From positions 332 through 9,072 of the forward strand of contig JAJQBF010000131.1 in the NCBI GenBank assembly GCA_021203425.1: DNA of 8,741 nucleotides, given 5' to 3'. Made by a program: the position numbers and the translations under genes. Below the pieces are notes generated by a model. The model saw nothing but the letters and a program-made list of their open reading frames with translations, did no database searches and was not told the DNA's origin. Below are positions 6,957 through 8,741 of the stretch, piece after piece; position 1 is the first letter of the stretch, and every line of letters starts with the position of its first letter. This DNA is from Clostridiales bacterium. GTDB taxonomy: Bacteria > Bacillota > Clostridia > Lachnospirales > CAG-274.

Positions 6957-7946
6957 CACTTGTTTCACATTTGTGCTCTCTCTTTCTATAACTCTGTAAC
7001 CAAGCCGCAGCTGTTTAAAAACATCTTCCCCCTGCATCATCTCAAGCAGCAATTTACAGGCCTCTTCTCCTGCTGTTTCATAATAGAGCTTTACCGTTGA
7101 AAGCGAAGGGGTTACAAGCTCAGACATTTGGGTATTGCCCGTTCCTATTATTTTTATATCATCGGGAACAGAAAGCCCGAATTCTTTTATTACCTTCATA
7201 GCCCCAATAGCAAGGCTGTCCGTAGCGCAGAAAACTCCGTCTATATGGGGTTCAACTTCCAAAATATCCTTCATTCTTGCGGTTCCCGAATCAAGGTTAA
7301 ATGTTCCTTCTTTAATTATAATCGGGTCGGGTTTTATGCCGTTGTCGGAAAGTGCCTTTATATAGCCTTCATATCGGCTTTGACCGGCAGCCTGATCCTT
7401 TTTTGTTACTCCTATATAGGCTATTTTCCTACAGCCCTTGTCGATTAAATGGCGGACAGCATAATAGGCTCCGTGAAAGTAATCATTATATACACATGAA
7501 AATTTTTCCGTATACTGGGAAAGAACAACCAAAGGTTTTCCCAGCTTTTTCATAGCTTTGTAATGAGCCTGAGTAAAAATTGTAGCTGTTAAAATAACTC
7601 CGTCAACATTGCCTGTTTGAAAAATGTTAAGATAATCAACCTCTTTGTCATAGGCATTGTCTGTGTTTGCCAAAATCAGGCTGTATTTAGACCCTTCCAA
7701 AGCCTTTGTTATTCCGTTTACCATTTTTGACACCGATTCTGAGCTTATTTTAGGCACGATTACCCCTATAATTAAATTTTTCTTTGTTCTTAGACTTTGA
7801 GCCGAAGATGAAGGCACATAGCCCGTTTTTGAAACAACCTCTTCTATTTTTTTCTTTTTCTCATCGCTTAAATAGCCGCCGTTAAAATAGCGTGACACAG
7901 CCGCCGGAGAAACTCCCGCCAAAACCGCCACTTCCGATATTTTCAT
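6954..7946 (-). CDS. scrR: LacI-family transcriptional repressor of the sucrose operon
   Basis: A 330-residue DNA-binding protein of the LacI/GalR family, most likely the sucrose-regulon repressor. The N-terminus carries the helix-turn-helix (MKISEVAVLAGVSPAAVSRYFN, residues 1-22). The hinge-helix region SSSAQSLR (46-53) would insert into the central minor groove of the operator. The periplasmic-binding-protein-like sensor domain starts at about residue 58 (LIIGVIVPKIS) and includes VDGVILTA, DGVFCATDSLAIGAMK and IKIIGTGN. Length is normal. A modest AAGGCGG precedes ATG 7946. It has its own near-consensus promoter with an operator at the start site, so it probably represses itself, and it sits directly upstream of the scrA promoter. 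The effector, probably sucrose-6-phosphate or a fructose phosphate, cannot be read from sequence. The symbol rests on context. Confidence 0.88.
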   Translation of the reverse strand: MKISEVAVLAGVSPAAVSRYFNGGYLSDEKKKKIEEVVSKTGYVPSSSAQSLRTKKNLIIGVIVPKISSESVSKMVNGITKALEGSKYSLILANTDNAYDKEVDYLNIFQTGNVDGVILTATIFTQAHYKAMKKLGKPLVVLSQYTEKFSCVYNDYFHGAYYAVRHLIDKGCRKIAYIGVTKKDQAAGQSRYEGYIKALSDNGIKPDPIIIKEGTFNLDSGTARMKDILEVEPHIDGVFCATDSLAIGAMKVIKEFGLSVPDDIKIIGTGNTQMSELVTPSLSTVKLYYETAGEEACKLLLEMMQGEDVFKQLRLGYRVIERESTNVKQV

Positions 7947-7963
7947 AATTTCCGCCTTCTTTC

Positions 7964-7977
7964 TGCAATCGTTTTCA
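7964..7977 (-). promoter_or_regulatory. Operator at the repressor gene's own start (autoregulation; also cre-like)
   Basis: The minus strand reads TGAAAACGATTGCA, starting 10 nt after the scrR -10 hexamer, around +4 to +17 of the predicted transcript. It belongs to the same motif set as the other operators. It also satisfies the CcpA catabolite-responsive element pattern (WTGNAANCGNWNNCW), so carbon catabolite control cannot be told apart from self-repression here. Confidence 0.72.
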
Positions 7978-7987
7978 TATTATGTTA

Positions 7988-8016
7988 ATTATACACTCCT
8001 TTTAAGTTTGTTTCAA
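7988..8016 (-). promoter_or_regulatory. Promoter of the LacI-family repressor gene
   Basis: On the minus strand the -35 is TTGAAA (8016-8011) and the -10 is TATAAT (7993-7988), with a 17-bp spacer. Transcription should start near 7981, giving a 5' leader of about 35 nt before ATG 7946. Confidence 0.82.
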
Positions 8017-8048
8017 GTCTTTTTTTGGTCTTTTTGACTTATAACAAA

Positions 8049-8085
8049 ACCGGCTCTCTTTTGTCTTTTGACTTAGGGAGCCGGT
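8049..8085 (-). terminator. Terminator downstream of PTS EIIA
   Basis: Arms at 8049-8059 and 8075-8085 pair over 11 bp with one G-U (ACCGGCTC against GAGCCGGT at the base). An inner GTC/GAC pairing sits in the loop. On the minus strand the stem runs into TTTTGTTAT. It lies about 80 nt after the EIIA stop and before the repressor promoter, so it should separate the two transcripts. The stretch 8086-8167 between it and EIIA holds no gene that I can support. Confidence 0.75.
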
Positions 8086-8167
8086 CTTGCCGTAAAAGTT
8101 TAAGTTTATGAAATATTTTGCTGCTGTCTTATGAAAATGATAAGCCGATTAATCAACCAACCATTAC

Positions 8168-8626
8168 TTATTTTATATCCAAGAGCTTTATACCTGCCTC
8201 TGCCGTACTATCACAGACCTTTTCAATTTGTGTATAATCATCGGAATTTGTAACAATAACCGGCGTAACTGTTCTGTAGCCTGCGTTTTTGATTCCCTTA
8301 AGGTCGGCTGTGGCCAAAAGATCACCTGTTTTTATCTTCTGTCCGTTTTTAACTTTTATATTGAAACTTTTTCCTTCAAGGTTCACAGTGTCAAGCCCTA
8401 TATGTATAAGAAATTCAACTCCGCCATTTGACATAAGCCCCAAAGCGTGTTTCGTGTCATAAACCATTGTTACCTCTCCGTCAAATGGAGCATAAACCTT
8501 TCCGTCGGAAGGCTCAACTGCAGCACCCTCCCCTAACATACCTTCGGAAAATACTCCGTCCCCAACCTCTTTTAAGTCAATAACCTTTCCGTTCATGGGC
8601 AGATAAACCGCCTTTGGGTCTGCCAT
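8168..8626 (-). CDS. PTS sugar EIIA domain protein (glucose/sucrose type), with altered 5' end
   Basis: A 152-residue single-domain EIIA of the glucose family, the cytoplasmic phosphocarrier that would accept phosphate from HPr and pass it to the EIIB cysteine of the neighbouring sucrose permease. The beta-sandwich motifs are complete: PSDGKVYAPFDGEV (39-52), DTKHALGL with H60, and EFLIHIGLDTV with the phosphorylated H75, followed by TPVIVTNSD. The core is intact and of normal length. ATG 8626 is the only ATG ahead of the domain, but it has no proper ribosome binding site. The good site lies at 8697-8704, in front of an in-frame 19-codon relic that would supply the usual N-terminus. The gene has its own operator at 8721-8734 and is followed by a terminator, so it is expressed separately from scrABK. 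It may serve other EIIBC permeases as well. Confidence 0.9.
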   Translation of the reverse strand: MADPKAVYLPMNGKVIDLKEVGDGVFSEGMLGEGAAVEPSDGKVYAPFDGEVTMVYDTKHALGLMSNGGVEFLIHIGLDTVNLEGKSFNIKVKNGQKIKTGDLLATADLKGIKNAGYRTVTPVIVTNSDDYTQIEKVCDSTAEAGIKLLDIK

Positions 8627-8689
8627 CGCCTATGTTTCGTTTTGAGCCGCTGTCTGTGAGCCTTTTTTAAATATGTCGAATAATCCAAT
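8627..8689 (-). other. Apparent original N-terminus of EIIA, with ATT in place of a start and an in-frame TAG
   Basis: Upstream of ATG 8626, in the same frame, the minus strand encodes (I)GLFDIFKKGSQTAAQNET, then TAG (8632-8630), then GCG and the ATG. GLFDIFKKG strongly resembles the MGLFDxxKK N-terminal peptide common in EIIA-Glc proteins, so this looks like genuine former coding sequence. The codon at the expected start is ATT (8689-8687), 7 nt after AAGGAGGT. Two separate changes would be needed to restore a full-length EIIA: ATT to ATG and TAG to a sense codon. Confidence 0.72.
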
Positions 8690-8696
8690 TCTGAAT

Positions 8697-8704
8697 ACCT
8701 CCTT
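8697..8704 (-). promoter_or_regulatory. Strong ribosome binding site 7 nt before an ATT codon
   Basis: AAGGAGGT on the minus strand is the best ribosome binding site near EIIA, but it is 70 nt from ATG 8626 and correctly spaced for the ATT at 8689. A TTG one base further (8688) is in another frame and opens a reading frame that does not continue into EIIA. Confidence 0.75.
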
Positions 8705-8720
8705 AAATTATATTGTGTAG

Positions 8721-8734
8721 CGAAATCGTTTTCA
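8721..8734 (-). promoter_or_regulatory. Operator upstream of PTS EIIA
   Basis: The minus strand reads TGAAAACGATTTCG, the same motif as the other three operators with one mismatch at the end. By analogy with the two complete promoters here, its -10 hexamer should lie 10-12 nt further upstream, just beyond the window edge. It places EIIA in the same regulon as scrABK. Confidence 0.7.
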
Positions 8735-8741
8735 TATATTT

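Noticed and set aside
8132..8141. TGAAAATGAT as a fifth operator
   Set aside because: Only one half-site matches, it is on the opposite strand orientation to the other sites, and no promoter is near it.
8630..8632. Reassigned TAG codon (stop-codon recoding) in this genome
   Set aside because: A single in-frame TAG next to a lost start codon is better explained by mutation. The other genes use TAA or TGA stops, and nothing else points to recoding.
8707..8712. TATAAT on the minus strand as a -10 box for EIIA
   Set aside because: It would put the transcript start inside or at the ribosome binding site, and the matching -35 is poor. The two other promoters show the operator after the -10, pointing to a promoter beyond the window edge.

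Overview
The window looks like a chromosomal segment from an AT-rich, low-GC Gram-positive bacterium of the class Clostridia. The main pointer is a complete radical SAM/SPASM maturase of the SCIFF-peptide type, a family typical of Clostridia. Strong purine-rich ribosome binding sites, sigma-A-like promoters and a PTS-based sugar operon agree with this. Genus cannot be told from the sequence.

Layout. Positions 3-2688 (+ strand) hold two overlapping genes: the SCIFF maturase (scfB/cteB type) and a PLP-dependent decarboxylase of the Orn/Lys/Arg family. A hairpin terminator at 2738-2772 separates them from a convergent block of minus-strand genes that fills the rest of the window. Read in the direction of transcription, that block is: glucose/sucrose-type PTS EIIA (8626 to 8168), a terminator hairpin, a LacI-family repressor (7946 to 6954), then an apparent operon of sucrose PTS EIIBC (6757 to 5374), sucrose-6-phosphate hydrolase (5304 to 3886) and fructokinase (3863 to 2892).

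How the genes work together. Together they form a sucrose regulon. EIIA and EIIBC would import sucrose as sucrose-6-phosphate. The GH32 hydrolase would split it into glucose-6-phosphate and fructose. The kinase would phosphorylate the fructose for glycolysis. Four near-identical palindromes of the form TGAAAnCRnTTTCA lie upstream of EIIA, upstream of the repressor, and as a pair flanking the EIIBC promoter, which suggests that the LacI-type protein controls the whole set and itself.

Oddities. Both PTS transport genes carry lesions at the 5' end. EIIBC is frameshifted in a 7-A run just after its phosphorylatable cysteine. The EIIA frame extends upstream into a recognisable N-terminal peptide (GLFDIFKKG) that has ATT where a start codon is expected and an in-frame TAG before the usable ATG. 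The hydrolase and repressor look intact, and the kinase reads as full length, with only a weak hint of a frameshift at its extreme 3' end. Either the transport half is decaying or switchable, or the assembly has base errors. I see no wholly new multi-gene system. The unusual features are these lesions, the operator geometry, and the maturase-decarboxylase coupling.
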